64,000 bases of DNA from Pseudoscleropodium purum (GCA_963969395.1 OZ017798.1:2604001-2668000), one strand, 5' to 3'; positions 25,200-37,791 are shown, numbered from the stretch's first letter. Notes: generated from the letters alone by a model not told the origin. Numbers and translations are program-made.

Positions 25200-28100
25200 T
25201 GTTGTATAATTTATAGTTTGTTGAACTTGCTAAGGTGAACCTCCCTACTTGTACAATCGCACAATTTTTGTTACTTGTGGTAAATGTCTTACAATTACAC
25301 TTAATTTTTTTGATATATACAATATTGGTACTATAACACAATCTCAATCAACTACTTTTCATTGTAGATTCCTTTCAGTGTGTCCATTTTAACATCTACA
25401 TGAAATTATCTATCTTCATCTATATTCATTGAAATTACTAAATCATGTAAAAAAAATGCTTTGATATTGAATTTTTGAATTTTATTTACCTAGAGTACGG
25501 ATATATTTCATCTATGGTATTAGTCAATCCACCTCACTTGAGTTACAAGGATTTGGATTGAAGCCTCTTTCTTAAAACTTAGCTGGCTTATAATCCAACA
25601 AAGGGATTGCAACCCAAAGTATGATTGACTCTAATCATTTAAATCTCTTAGAAAGCAACGATGCTTGTAGCTCATTGCAATTCATTGTATAATATTGTGA
25701 TACCCAAAACAATAAAAAATATTAAGCCTATTAAAAAGTCATTAAATGAATTTTTGAATATAATGTTATGCTATTTTTTCATTTTAAATGTCATATTTTT
25801 AGATTCTAATAGTTAAGGATTCTAGTGATCTATTGGAATTTGAGATTATATACCTTTGATTTTAAAAATTTATAAAGAATCATGAATCCGCAACTAGACC
25901 TTGGGGTTGCTAACAAATTTAGAGTTAATTTTTTTTCTAAGGTAGTGGGATCAAATCCTTTTCCTACCCTTAGTTATATTCTTTGAAGGTTGTAAATCAA
26001 AATTCATTGATCAATAAAGCTCTTGTTTTTGGATTACATTTCAGTATTTTGCATGTCATTTGAAAGGATTAAGTACAAGGTTTAGTTTAAGTCCATTGTT
26101 TGCATTGCCTAATTATATATATATTTTTTTTCTTTCCAAAAAAATTTGAAAGCCAATTTTATATTTATTTATATATTGGTGGGTGGGTGCATTCACCAAT
26201 ACATGAATATAGAAAGTGCTTTTATGTTTCTTCTACAATGTAGAATCATTGATGTCAAAAGAATTCATTGTCCTACTTCATTGGTCATTGATGATTGGTG
26301 AAATTCTTCTTCTCTTTTAGTACTTTTCCCACCCATTGGACTTTACACGTAAGTTTACCCTAAATTAGGGACTCTTGTCTGCCACATTCCATTGGTGGAC
26401 AAAGTTCACAATGGAAGCTACAAAGTTTGCATGAGCAATTGCATTATTATGTAGCCCCAGTAGATGGGGAGGGATACAATAAGAATTCTACATGTATTGA
26501 TACCTTCAAAATTGACCACTCTTAACCAATGAGGTTGTCCTCGAATTTTGGTGAAATATGAAATATTGCTTTCCGCTCATCCACTCTAGCAAGACAATTG
26601 GTGGAACTCCCTTATTGTCTTCTAATGCTTTTTTTTGCCTACCGATGAAGCGTAGGAAAAGGCCCTTATTACTTGTATTCTCTAATGTTTTACTTGGAAC
26701 CCTCCAAGCTGAAGCGAATTGGGTTTTGTCGTATCTTACTGTTGCATTGAAATCTCTTTCCTCTCTTTTCCTTTCCTTTCCGCAAAATAAAATAAAAATA
26801 AAAGTCCTATTCAGTTTTCGTTCATTTATTTCCGTTAAAAAAAAAATCTCAACCGCCATGTGATGATTTTCTGCAACTTTTTTGCTACAAAATGCAAAGA
26901 CCTTTACCAGCAAACCAATTGAATGCTCTCTAACTTAATTTGCTGCCACTTTTTCTTTCGCAAACCCAAACCTTTAAATTAAAAAAATATAAAAACAAAC
27001 TCAATGGACCGACAGACTTTTTTCCTCCTTCTTCTGTTTATCGGATGGATGTCATAATACCGACCTGGGCCCCAAATGATTAAAAACTATTAAAAAAAAC
27101 TAAAAAGCAATGTGGATTGTGGGCTTCTTTTGGGGCGAGGAAATCCGGTTCACATTGCTATTGGAGGAAATCTTCCTCGAAATGAGCAATGTGATTGGTT
27201 TGGAATAAAGAAAAAATTCTACATTCTGCACTTTATCGACCCCCCAAAACATACACACGATCGAAAAAGGGACTCAACCAATCCACTGGTCAGAAACAGG
27301 CCACGTGTACATTGTCGATAGACTGTCGTGGACACCGTACCACCCAATTGGATTTCTTTAATATTTAAATTTAAAATTAAGAAAAAACTAATTGTTTTGA
27401 AAGGAGGATTTTTTTAATTTAAAAAAAAATTTGGACAAGACCCTCCAAGTCCATTGAACCCATTATGAGGAAGTTTCTTCGGTAAGGGGATCCATTCATT
27501 GTAAACTCAAAGCCAATTCAAGGGTTATGATTGGTGGGGCTGGTTCGGATTTACCGATACTCTTAGCCGGCGAGAATGATGGAAAAGGCCACCCGTACAT
27601 TTAGAAAAAGTAAATAAAAAAGCTTATTAATCTACTTAGGTGGGGTGTGAATTTTTTTTTCCTTAAATTTAAAAAAATTAGAATGGTAGTTGGGAGTGAA
27701 TTCCCCGAAAACCCAGTTCCAATGATTATAATTGAGTGGGGCCGTGGGAAATAAAAGTGCAAATTGAAGTACTTTGGGGGCGGGGGGGGGGTTGAAAGGT
27801 AGTGGTGGCTGCAGAAAGCCCGGGCTGTAGATGGGGGCAGCAATACCCGGGGAGGGGGGCCTACTTGGTCCTCCATTTGGCTAATAATATCTTATCCTTT
27901 TCTGCTTTGGTTTTGTCTTTGCGGAGTTATTATGAGGATTTAAAAATAAAAATAAAAAATCTTCAAAAACACATGGACAATTTTTAATGATAGATTAAAA
28001 GGGATTTCAGTGCTACTCCAATGTTCGGGGAGAACTGCCGGGTAGTTCATTGCTAGATGGTGGAATTGGGGAAAAAAAACCAATTGTAATTTGAAAACAT

Positions 28101-30400
28101 GGGAAAAAACGTTGTGACAAAGAATTTATAGTAAAGGTTGTTCCTAACAATAATTGTGGTGTTAGAGGAAGGTTTAACTAAGAATTGTACAAAAGGAACA
28201 TATGGTCAAATTTCATCAAACCTTAATTTTGGTGCTTCAAGGAGTTTTGTCTTGAGTTTTTTTGGAAAATTTTGAATCTTTGCCACATAGTATACACACT
28301 TTACAATTTACCATAGAAGCTATTAAAAAAAAAGTTTTGTGTAGAGATAAAAATAGAGAAAAATAAGTGCACTTGGTATAGTTCAAAAAATATCCAGAAC
28401 ACTAGTTTCATTAAGTCTACAATGTAGGATTTTGAAGTTGACGTGTGAGAGTATCATTGGTTGAAAAGAAGATTAGATCCCATAGTTTTTGTAAGGTAGA
28501 AGGACCTTAGGGTTAACTTTATAAAAATTAAATAAAGGCAAGCTACAAATGTGTTTGAGGTGGCACACATGATTGGGCATACTTTGCAAGAGGATTTTTT
28601 GTACATTTTTGGCAATATGAGGCTACATAAGTATAGTTAATGATGGAAAAAAATTGTATGCGTCCCATTGCAAATGAAAAGAAATGTGTTTGTCCTATCG
28701 TGAATAAGGAAAAATCCAATATGGCTTAAATTTGTCTTATTATTGATCCTAAGTGCCTTTAGAAGTTCTTGAGTGCAGAAGTAGACACGTAACATTGTTA
28801 ACTAATGAGGGGAATTTTTTGTGTTTCCTAAAATACAAGATGCCTATTCTCCCTACCCCTCTCCCAACAATCAAAATGCAATTAGAAGTCACTCCAATCA
28901 TGTAACTCCATGTGCAGTTTATTAAAGTCTAGTCAATAAGTCAATCAATTATGACAAGAACAAAACATAATTGAGCTTCTTATGAATTGAAGAATATAGC
29001 TCAAATTTTCTCTTTGGTATTTCACAAAGGTATCTACTTGATCTCTAAAGAAAAGTTATTTGTTGGTTTAACAATATTATAGAGAGACAATTTTAGAAAG
29101 AACTATAATCCATATAGAGAAAGAAAAAGATGAAAGATTTTGCGACTCCAAATTCTATAATCTTGCAATATGTACAATCATTGATTTTGGAAAAAATTCA
29201 ACAGATTCCTTATATGCTTATCTCTATGTTTTCACCATTTAGATTTCAAAATAACAATTTCTTGAGTGTACAAGAAATCATCAAAAAATTGACTAGTACT
29301 ATTGAATTACTCGACTTCTTTGTCTTGTAAGGTGGTTTAGAATAAAGTACCTCCCTTATTTGATTTTAAAATTTTGCAAGCATATACTTAACAAGTTGTA
29401 GCACTCAAATGTGTAGAGGCTTTATTGTTGAGATAGTAACTGTCTCTTTTGAGTACATTGTAAATAGAGCTAAAATCTCACTCTAAAAGGATTTGAAGTC
29501 TACTGACCTTGTTTGAAAGGGTTAGAAAAAAACTTTTTTTACCCACTTCAAATGTGTAATCTTGCAATTTGCATAGTCAAATGGGTTGAATTTTTTTTGC
29601 ATATATTGTCCTAATGGTTTGCTACACTTTTATATAATTGGAATTCCAAAAATAATTTACTTTTTGATTTTAGTGGACACATCCCAATTGGGACTTTGGG
29701 ACAATTTCTCTTGAAGAAAAACTTCGGTTTGTAGAATTTAAATGAATAGATCTATCCCTTCCTATTGTGAAGGGTTGAAATTGTAGGAGAAAATAGCAAA
29801 TTTGTGTTGATACTATACTTTAGTAGGGGTATTTAATCTTGCTTTGAAATAAATGTACCAAGATGGAAATTATGTAGAGACTATCCTTCGTCACTTTGCC
29901 AAAAACATCACTTTCGTTGAAGTCGTGCAATTCCAGTGCCCCAAATTGTAACTTACATGTACATATGGGTCTAAAATCCAAGACTGGTATTGATTTCTCT
30001 TTCAGAACAGTTGTTCAGAAATGTGCCAAAGTATTGGAATACCACCAATTTAACCAAATTGACATTCAAAATTGACAGGATTTTTTCTTGATTATTTTCT
30101 TTCTTTTTTATGCAAATGAAAGCCAGAGTCCGGAGTACTTCTGAACTCAATGAAATCACTTATATCCTGCAATTTTTATGCAATAATCTACTTATTAAAA
30201 ATGAAACAACATCCAATCCACATGAACGTCACTACAATTACTTGAAATCAAGCACAGATACAACCCACCAGTTTTTCTCTGCCCTGGTTGTTGGGGTTCT
30301 CGAACTTTGTTCTCCCCGGTTCCTTAAAACCATGTTCTATTAATGTAATGTAAAACAAATATCCAGAAATGTATTATACCAAGTTTCAGCCTAAAAAAGA
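25200..30400. other. Mostly unrecognised sequence with a slightly GC-richer patch
   Basis: 26.4-27.9 kb is less AT-rich and holds CACGTGT at 27303, G-runs at 27777-27793 and 27842-27860, and mid-size frames (26506-26913 minus, 135 codons). No domain, splice-bounded block or terminal repeat was recognised; it may be an old retroelement or a promoter relic. The rest is AT-rich with the repeat at 29330-29720. Confidence 0.35.
29330..29720. repeat. Dispersed repeat, second copy of the TTAA-related block
   Basis: Matches 24800-25080 in the same direction and 59080-59410 in reverse. It includes the AAGGTGGTTTAGAATAA phrase that reappears complemented at about 59375. No ends or target duplication are found. 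Confidence 0.4.
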
Positions 30401-30767
30401 AATAAAAAAAATCCAAAAGACATGCACAGAGGCAAGGATATTCACAGAGCAGCTTAGCAAAAACTGATCTGCGAGCAATCCAGCATTAGCTGGAAAGTTC
30501 GGACAGAGTACAGATGATACTCAAACAAAAGAGAAGCGAAGTGAAGATGGAATTCATTCAGAAGCGAAACCGAAAAGCGGTAGCCAGGAGCTGGGCGAGA
30601 ACGAAGCAGCCGGCGACGGAGGCTGTGGAGCAAGTTCGCGGCTCCGCGGCTCCGGGGCTGCGCAAGAACTCGCGCTAGCTTGCAGTCGTCAACCATCAAT
30701 TTGCGTAAATGTCCGGGGTGCAGTAACTCAATTTTCGTCGTCCAAATAAATTCCACGTGACCTAGAG

Positions 30768-31018
30768 AAGGTAAGTACACCTAATTGCGACCCCTGCCTG
30801 CCTTCCACCTTATTGCAACACAATGCATATTTGCCCCATATATATCTCAGAACCTAAATATAGATTCAAGAGTTGAATGTCATTTTCTCTTCTTTTTTGG
30901 GACAAATCTAGTAAGTCAAGAATGACTATCCTACATTTTAAATTCAGAAATAAACAAAGACGGGTGTACATAGAGACGCTGCAAGTAGTTGAAGGTTACA
31001 ATTAGGTGTACTTACCTT
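30768..31018. mobile_element. Inverted-repeat element with 26-bp ends (candidate MITE)
   Basis: The outer ends are near-perfect inverted copies: AAGGTAAGTACACCTAATTG at 30768 and its complement ending at 31018. The 200-bp middle is AT-rich. Target duplication is not clear (only AG). Each end also contains a perfect splice-donor string GTAAGT pointing inward. Confidence 0.4.
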
Positions 31019-31542
31019 AGGCATGCGTCAGAGTGTGCTCCCCTGAGAGCCGCATTATTTCCTTTTCTTCGAAGGTTGGTTTCAACTAAACGGAGAACGA
31101 AGAAAAGAAAAGGAAGTACAAGCTATAATCCGGATACGAAGTTTCGTTTCCATTCCTTTCCCCTCCTGACCTTTTCATCACCGCAAAATCCAGAAATTGG
31201 ACTTCCCCCAAAAGAACTTTCCTTTTTCGAAAATGATCATATCAGCACTCACCCCGCCCGCTCTGCCTGCGCCTCGGTTTCTCCGTTGCAGTCGCGTGCG
31301 TCGCGCCGGACCCAATCAGCGCCGTCTCTTCGTCTGTGGGTCGATCTTCCCTGGTCCATCCGCCACTTCGGCATTGCGATGAATGTCGATAGCCTTGCGA
31401 ATCAGCGGCTGATTGACCGATTGCGGCCCCTAATTTCATTGATGATGAGCCCGGCCTTTAGAAGAAATCCAACCAGCGATGGACGACAAGAAAGAAAGCA
31501 AGGCCTGGACATCGAGACGACGGACGACTAAGTTTAACGACT

Positions 31543-31660
31543 GACGTGGGGCCGCGGGCCGCCACTCACTCGCCCCGCCACTCATCACCATGCATATCCT
31601 CCCTCAGAAACTCTTTATATACCGCCCTCCAATTGCCCATTTCACTCATCGATCTCACCT
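31543..31660 (+). promoter_or_regulatory. Candidate promoter with TATA box and ACGTGG motif
   Basis: TTTATATA at 31614-31621 is followed about 30 bp later by a pyrimidine-rich initiator region (CACTCATCGATCTCAC). GACGTGG, a G-box-like core, lies at 31543-31549. The following 300 bp is C/T-rich like a plant 5' UTR. No long coding frame follows, so the product is unknown; a non-coding or multi-intron transcript is possible. Confidence 0.4.
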
Positions 31661-32074
31661 GGACTCACTCATTCACTGGGGGGCTTTCACTACTGCCATC
31701 CGGTTCCCGCCCTGTGCATGCCGGCCAACCTGCTCGTAGCCAGCCGCCTTCCGAACCGTCCCTTTCCTTCGGTTCCTCACACTAGGTAGCTGCAGCAGTA
31801 CTGGTGTTGGGTAGCAGCTCCTCGCTCTACGTACTCGATCTAGCTCGTCTTCCCGGTATCATTAGTTCCTTCGTCCTTCTCGTCAGTGGCAGTGTATTTG
31901 CGAACTTGCAAGTAATGAGCCATTGCTTGTCCTCATGCTCTAAACTTCGACGCACCCTGCAAGCACGTCGCTAACTTCGCTAGTCTTGCAGTCTCTAGTT
32001 TGTGTCTTGGGATGCAACTAGCTAGCGATTCAGTGACGGACCCATGCCATCCTACGCAGTTCGTCCAGTACTGA

Positions 32075-32480
32075 TATCGATCTATCTGCTGGTGCAATGA
32101 TTTCTATCTGTTAGTGCACTGATTTCTATCGGGCTCCTTGCGACCATCCTCTCCCTCTCCATCGACATGGAGATATTTTTCTGTAGAGCTCACGGTTCAA
32201 TGATTCAACCTGTAGCGATGTCGTCCTCGTCCTGTTTTAGCTGGAGGGGGTTCTTCTAATTAAATAGCCAAGGATAGGCAGTAGACGGTAATGAATCTGT
32301 GGGCTCGCTGTCAGAATAGACTCGGGCCGTACTCAGGATTAGCTAGAGATTAATATTATTGGGAAACTAGTGGCCCGCTTGCCTGACCTGCCCGCCTGTA
32401 CGTCAGGAGTTTATCTGGCGAAATTATTTATTTCATTCAGTTAGTAGTGCAGTGACTGGGAAGGTCGTGCAGTGACTGAG
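32075..32480. repeat. Short direct repeats
   Basis: At 32075-32135 a 28-bp phrase around TGATTTCTATC with GGTGCAATG/AGTGCACTG occurs twice. At about 32440-32481 GTGCAGTGACTGGGAAGGT occurs twice (GGG/GAG difference). Confidence 0.4.
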
Positions 32481-32542
32481 AAGGTAGCTCTCGAGACCAA
32501 CACTAGAGTGGTGCGAATCTACGCTGCGTCGAGAAGAATATT

Positions 32543-32949
32543 AGCTCTGCTGCAATGTCATGCATCTGCATCTGCACCTGCACCACAGTCAGTGACCGCG
32601 AAGCTTAGCTACCCTGTCCGAATGGGAAGCTGGCGGGACACACAGACGTTGGTGCAGTGCTTATGCAGAGGCGTTACATTGCAGCTGCTGACCCATATAT
32701 CTGCAATTAATCCGTCACTCGAGCCACGCACTCATTGTCACGTACATTACTAGATATACACGAAGTACTCGTGTATGTCGATTGAGCTAGTTGCAACGTC
32801 ACGTCTCTGCATCTGCACCTGCACCAAAATGCAATTATAAGGTTGTGATGGAATTGAACAGTCATGCCCAGATTATGGCAATGATTTCCATTCACATTAA
32901 TTCTTGCGTACTGGTGCAGTGCTCATGCAGAAGCATGGCGTTGTAGCTG
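32543..32949. repeat. Duplicated foldback, two copies about 240 bp apart
   Basis: Each copy is an imperfect inverted repeat with arms of about 42 bp centred on CTGCATCTGCACCTGCACCA and its partner TGGTGCAGTGCTTATGCAG. Copy 1 spans about 32543-32690 and copy 2 about 32783-32949. They may be two MITE copies or a duplicated hairpin-forming transcript segment. Confidence 0.45.
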
Positions 32950-33251
32950 AATCCAAGTCGACAATGGTGCATGCGTAAGCTTCAGTGAATTTTTTTGCTC
33001 AAATTCAGTCGGGATTAGTTGACATCACAGACGCATGTGCGTCTTGAGCTTTTTTGAATCTGCCTTTGAATGTGTTGTCAGCATCAATGGAAATAGCTTC
33101 TGGAAAATATCTTGTGGTTCCAGTAACCCAGAGCTTCATCAACATGACAGTCAATCTGTGGACGGTGGGTATTCTGCTTGAAGGTTACGCGTCATGAGCG
33201 TAGCGCCGGCCCTTTGTGTATTACTACCTTTTCTGGTCATGGGAATGACCA

Positions 33252-33703
33252 TTAGCCAATGACTGGTGCGGCGGTGCTCATCTCTTGGATGTGTGCTCTA
33301 CTTTGCTGGAAGTAGCCAATGAAGCCATAACTTCCGTTCCAATATAATAGTCTTCGTCGCAGCTTGAGATACTGCAGGGAACGGCCGGAAGTCCAAGCGA
33401 CTGCCGAAAGGTAATGTCGTACATCAGTGGCATTGAATAGTGCATGTGAAGAATTAATAAGAAACATGAAAAGATTCGATCAGGAGAAAAATAAAAATTA
33501 AACAATCTGATTTTCGTACCTCTTTCCGATTCTGGAATCCAGTCTACTTCAGCACGACAATATCTATCCTCCACCTCTTTTTTCCCCGGTGACAAGTGGA
33601 CGTGAATGTAATGGCAGTCTAAGTCCAGACGTAGTTCCAAATGTGATTGAGTTTTTGGTAATGAATGAGTTGAAATTTTGTAGATATGAACATGCATTGT
33701 CAT
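33252..33703 (-). CDS. Possible two-exon small protein, unrecognised
   Basis: An open frame from ATG at 33703 includes HYIHVHLSPGKKEVEDRYC then RAEVDWIPESER and ends at a donor AAAGAG|GTACGA (exon edge 33519). A plausible acceptor TTTCGGCAG|TC (edge 33400) resumes in phase with AWTSGRSLQYLKLRRRLLY and ends at a stop near 33252. The implied intron is 118 bp. The first part looks protein-like, but no family is recognised and no promoter was found. Confidence 0.2.
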
Positions 33704-35241
33704 GACAATATTTGCCAGCTACGGATTATTTTTTAGTCCGCTTTCCTCCATTTTCCAGTACAATGATTGCTGCATTTTAGTAACTCTTTGTTTCTCTAAT
33801 TAACACTTTCTCTTTACGGATACTGCTGGATGATTAACATTTAACCCTGGGATTCCATTTGTCATTAAAAACTATACGGAACTATAGACGGAGATGTGAA
33901 ACAGAGTAACAGACGAGCTGCCAGTCATTGACAGGCGGTTGCACCGTACTAACCATGCTACATATCCTCAATTAAGTACCATTTTCATTTCACAATTTTG
34001 TAGGATGGCGATGGACTTCATACCACTTCAGTACTTCACCACCATTTATTAATGCCACGTCAATCACAGTCCCATTGGGTCAACTGTACATTGTTTCCAA
34101 TACGGAGAGAATGATGTAACTCTCAATCAAGCTTTCCGTATTATGAATGTATTGGCCGGAATGACATGTTATCCCGTATTTCTGAACTTGGACGTACTGA
34201 CAAGCCTTGGATTGGACCTGTGAAGCCTCAATCAGGCCTAGAGTTCTATCTAGCGCTCATTCGAGTAATTAATTTAGACAGATTGCCCAACTAGCCTTCA
34301 TTGATCACATATCGATGGTTAGGATTTAGCAAGTCGAGTCTCAAAATCAGCGCTGCATATTGACGTAGGTACCTGGTGGTACGGTGAGCTCGACTCTATG
34401 TCGATCAGCTAGAATTGACGCTGCCTAGCTTTAGTTTGTGGGCTCAGATTGTTTCTATATATGAACTTTAAAACTTTAGTAACCAGTTTTACAGTGCTTT
34501 GAAAGTTCCAAAGTCTCAATCGATCAACTTGGTCTTCGTTCTGTTTGTGAACTACCGGCCAGAGAGCTCCCTTTCTGCATATCTATCGACAGGCGCATGC
34601 AGTTATTTAATATGTCGACCACACATTGTGATAGCAAAGACTAGTGACTAGAGAGGATGTAACATTGAAAACTTTTGCTTGAACCAAACGACTGAAACGA
34701 GTCTTTTCGAGCTCACATACCGATGTTGTCAATCAAGCTAGCTACGGGAGAGGACGTAGTACTACAAAGCTACTCGATTGATCTACTGAACTATTCTGCT
34801 GGCGACAGTACTGATTTTTCAATATATATGTTTCATTCGTCCAAGTTTAGATATGGAACGAATACGGCCAGTGAATCACATCTGCTAGGCAAATGGTATG
34901 GCAGGTCCGCCAAACTAGGAAAATTGAAGTTAAAGAACTGGTCTGAATCTAGATATCTTCTGAATGACTGAACCAGATTGCTGCAACCAGTTCTGGCTTT
35001 ATTGATATCCTTTCACTCACGGACTTTCCTGTTATAGACCACTGGGTGTCTAATCATGATCTCAGTGCTTCCAAAACTGGTGAGGTCGGCACTGTTGATG
35101 TCAACGTGAATTTCGTTACTTGACACAATTCCATGAAAATGGCGTAGTGGACCCAAAAGAAAGCAAATGAAATGATTTGGAGAGTTGAGATATACTAGCT
35201 GAAAATCGTAGAGTAGCGGTGTGCAATACAGTGGATGAAAT

Positions 35242-35427
35242 ATCGTCAATTTCGTTGAATTGGCTATATTCCAAAAGCCAGAAATTGTAAAATATATCTT
35301 CACAAACTTAAATGTCTAATTTCAGACCACAATCTATGACAGGTATTGATTTTGGTTTCAGACCGCGCGTCCTGAAGACCTGAACCTCGACAAAGCAAAT
35401 AAATATCGCCAATTTAACATTGACGTT
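35242..35427. mobile_element. GTCAATTTCG-type MITE with 4-bp target duplication
   Basis: 186 bp with ends ATCGTCAATTTCGTTGAATT and complement AACGTCAATGTTAAATTGGC. Target duplication AAAT at 35238-35241 and 35428-35431. The middle contains the family phrase TTCAGACCGCGCGTCCTGA. Confidence 0.65.
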
Positions 35428-35444
35428 AAATGCTGTTTGCATCT

Positions 35445-35624
35445 AACAGATATTTCGTTAACATGGAGCCATTTTTCCGCCATTTTTCCATTAATTTTCT
35501 AAGACTTATAGATTTCAGACCCTGAAACCCTGAAATCTAGGACAGGTATACAGTTCAAACCACACGTTCTGAACCTAAAAGAGCCAAGTTTGTGGAATAC
35601 CGCCATTTAAATGAAATATCCGTT
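35445..35624. mobile_element. GATATTTCG-type MITE with 4-bp target duplication
   Basis: 180 bp with ends AACAGATATTTCGTTAACAT and complement AACGGATATTTCATTTAAAT. Target duplication ATCT at 35441-35444 and 35625-35628. It contains CTAGGACAGGTATA and GTGGAATACCGCC, shared with the copies at 36.0, 37.6 and 39.6 kb. Confidence 0.65.
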
Positions 35625-35913
35625 ATCTTAATTTCAATATCTCTAGGCACAAAAAGAAAATTAAAGAGAAACATCAAAATGGCACTTGAAATTCCGCCAA
35701 TTTTAACGGAACTGGCGTTTTGCATTGCCACTTACTGATTTCCGATGGTAAAATCACAATTAATTCAGCACTGAACCGGAGTTTGGCTCCATTGACATCC
35801 TCACTCACAGTTTTCTCCGACTGTAGAATTACACTTTCAGTACTAAACCAGGGTGTTGTTTCGGCACTATATACTGATACCCATTCTCTTACTGATTTCA
35901 TTATTTCAGTATC

Positions 35914-36069
35914 ACAGGAAATTTCGTTGAAATGGCGGTATTCCTAATCATTTTCCTATTTTTTCTATTTTTCTATTCATTTCTAGGACAGAAATAGATT
36001 TCAGACCGTGCGGTCTGACCGTGAAAGTGCAGGTTTGTGGAATACCACCATTTTAACGAAATATCGGTT
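35914..36069. mobile_element. GATATTTCG-type MITE, inside the 35-36 kb minisatellite
   Basis: The left end ends in AAATTTCGTTGAAATGGCGG; the right end is GGAATACCACCATTTTAACG followed by AAATATCGGTT. No target duplication is visible. It interrupts the tandem array at 34970-36270. Confidence 0.5.
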
Positions 36070-36613
36070 GATTGAACCCGAGCACTGTTTCGACTCAGTG
36101 TATCGATATCCTTCACTCCCTGATTTATATAATTCTTCGACTGTCGAATTATAATTTCGGTACGCACGTATTGAACCAGAGCGCGGTTTCGGCACTGTTG
36201 ATAATTATCCTTTCTCTCACTGATTTCTCCGACTGCAGAATTGGAATTTCAGTAAGCACTGAGAGCTACTTCAGCAGATCGAGCCATTGGTTGTGTCTGC
36301 GGCTGAGAGGACTTCGAGGTTGATCAGCTGGCGTTTCGGAACTTGCTGATCCAAGTTGGACACCACTGCGCGAGCTAGCTAGCTCAGTCTGCACATGCAT
36401 GGTACCAATCGATTTGAAAAAATGGGAGTTACGCTTTGTATGCATGCCCGACAGCCAGAGGATAATATCGTCCTAAAGGTTGGCAAAAGGTCCTGGATGC
36501 AGCTTGTGCGCTGGTACCGGTAAATAAGTTACCAACTTGCCATGAAAGAGACAAAGGAGAACTTTCGCATCCAACTTGCGTTCCTGCAATAGACTTATTT
36601 CTACTTTGATTTC

Positions 36614-37430
36614 TTTTTTTTTTGAAACAAATGGAGAACCATTGTATTAAACACCGGCTGAGACACCGGGTGAGACAACCAAGCCAAAAAGGCTGGACAT
36701 GAAGAGATAAGAGCACACGAAAAAGGCTCCAGACCGAGTTAAGAGAAACTACACATAGGAGGGGCTTGCTTGTGCCAAATAATCTTAGTTTTTATCCTAT
36801 GTGCCAAAACTGAGGAGTGAAGCCAAATTTTATCAAATTTGAACCAAGTACTAGCAGCACCCTCAGGTTTATGTTTGACACGAATGTTAGCTTTAAGCTG
36901 TGCTGCGCGGCCTGCATCAAGGAGGGAGTTCCATAATGCATTTTGAATGAACAGAGAAGGCCAACTAATATGTGAAAACACCTTTCGATTCCTCGAGGTC
37001 CAAATCAACCAGAGTGTTGAGCCCCTCAAGAGAGTCCAGATAGTACGGAAACGTCTAGGTATAACCGTTCAAAAACTACATTGGTTAAAATCGAAACAAG
37101 TGTAGGTTTCTTCTAAGGGAGAGTCGTCCAAGAGGTGGCAAAGAATCGATTGAGCGTAGTCCCATATGTCTTGAGCCCGGGGACAAAAGAAGAACCTAGG
37201 GGTTGGTGTTTCTTCACATCCCGAGGAACAACAATTACAAGTAGTATCGATACCTGAAGTGATCCTTGCTCGCCAAGAGTGCACTGCAACTGCATTGTGC
37301 CACACGGACCACATAAAAGGCTGCTTCTTTTTGCTTTCGTGTCCTACAGTACTTCCGAATGGTGGATTGATATTTTGAGCAGGGACAGCCCCCGGGACAG
37401 CCGCCCACTTGACTAGCTACTAGTTTCATC
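36614..37430 (-). pseudogene. LINE (L1-type) 3' fragment with reverse-transcriptase zinc-binding domain
   Basis: On the minus strand the frame reads FMWSVWHNAVAVHSWRARI then TTCNCCSSGCEETPTPRFF and FCPRAQDIWDYAQSIL. This is the W..W..R-C..C-F..CP pattern of the zf-RVT domain found at the end of plant LINE ORF2 proteins. After one in-frame TGA the same frame continues GSTLWLIWTSRNRKVF to a natural stop. It ends in an A-tract (T-run 36614-36623). It is 5'-truncated, dead, and has no clear target duplication. Confidence 0.75.
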
Positions 37431-37609
37431 TGAATCATTCATCTGATGTGTAGCTGCTACGTGACCCTATCTGATCAAATCCTCCGTTGGTTTTTGAGAG
37501 CCACCCAGGTCCCAGGCTAGGCAAGCGGGGGTTGCATTTCTCACCTCATGATTATGATCATGAACCTGCCTCTTATTGTATATTAACTCCTCCCCTAAAA
37601 TTCATGCAT

Positions 37610-37791
37610 AATGGATATTTCATTAAAATGGTGGTATTTCATAAACTTGGCACTTTTAGGTTCCAAATGTGTGGTTTGAATTGTATACTTGTCCTAGATT
37701 TCAGGGTTTCAGGTCTGAAATCCATACCAATCTTAGAAAACCAATGGAAAAATGGCAAAAAAAATGGAGCCATTTTGACAAAATATTTACT
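37610..37791. mobile_element. GATATTTCG-type MITE
   Basis: The left end is AATGGATATTTCATTAAAAT and the right end CCATTTTGACAAAATATTTA. It shares TTTAGGTTCC, TTGTCCTAGATTTCAGGG and ATCTTAGAAAACCAATGGAA with family members. The flanking bases do not match. Confidence 0.5.

Larger units (their letters stand above)
30400..34900. other. GC-richer low-copy island with weak coding evidence
   Basis: Base composition shifts to near-balanced GC compared with both flanks, which suggests an old transcribed or promoter region. It holds the TATA promoter at 31614, small inverted and direct repeats at 32.0-33.0 kb, and many medium ORFs in overlapping frames, none recognised. A possible two-exon minus-strand reading is listed separately. 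Confidence 0.4.
34970..36270. repeat. Degenerate minisatellite interrupted by MITEs
   Basis: At least four units share TCTCACTGATTTCTCCGACT, GTAGAATTACA, TTTCAGTA, TGAACCAGAG and TTTCGGCACTGTTGATATCC. Clear units start near 35000, 35790, 35875, 36100 and 36200, with basic spacing about 85-100 bp. MITEs at 35242, 35445 and 35914 sit between or inside units. Confidence 0.5.

Noticed and set aside
26506..26913. 135-codon minus-strand ORF, considered as a retroelement polyprotein end
   Set aside because: Only a short vague resemblance (NSRTTSLVKSG) and no reverse transcriptase or integrase nearby.
30454..30780. 108-codon minus-strand ORF and a 43-codon plus-strand reading (MEFIQKRNRKAVARSW)
   Set aside because: Overlapping frames in a GC-rich patch; neither has a recognised family or promoter. 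The first also starts inside the inverted-repeat end.
30989..31531. 180-codon plus-strand ORF
   Set aside because: Starts inside the inverted-repeat element, lies upstream of the TATA box, composition follows GC-rich DNA, no recognisable domain.
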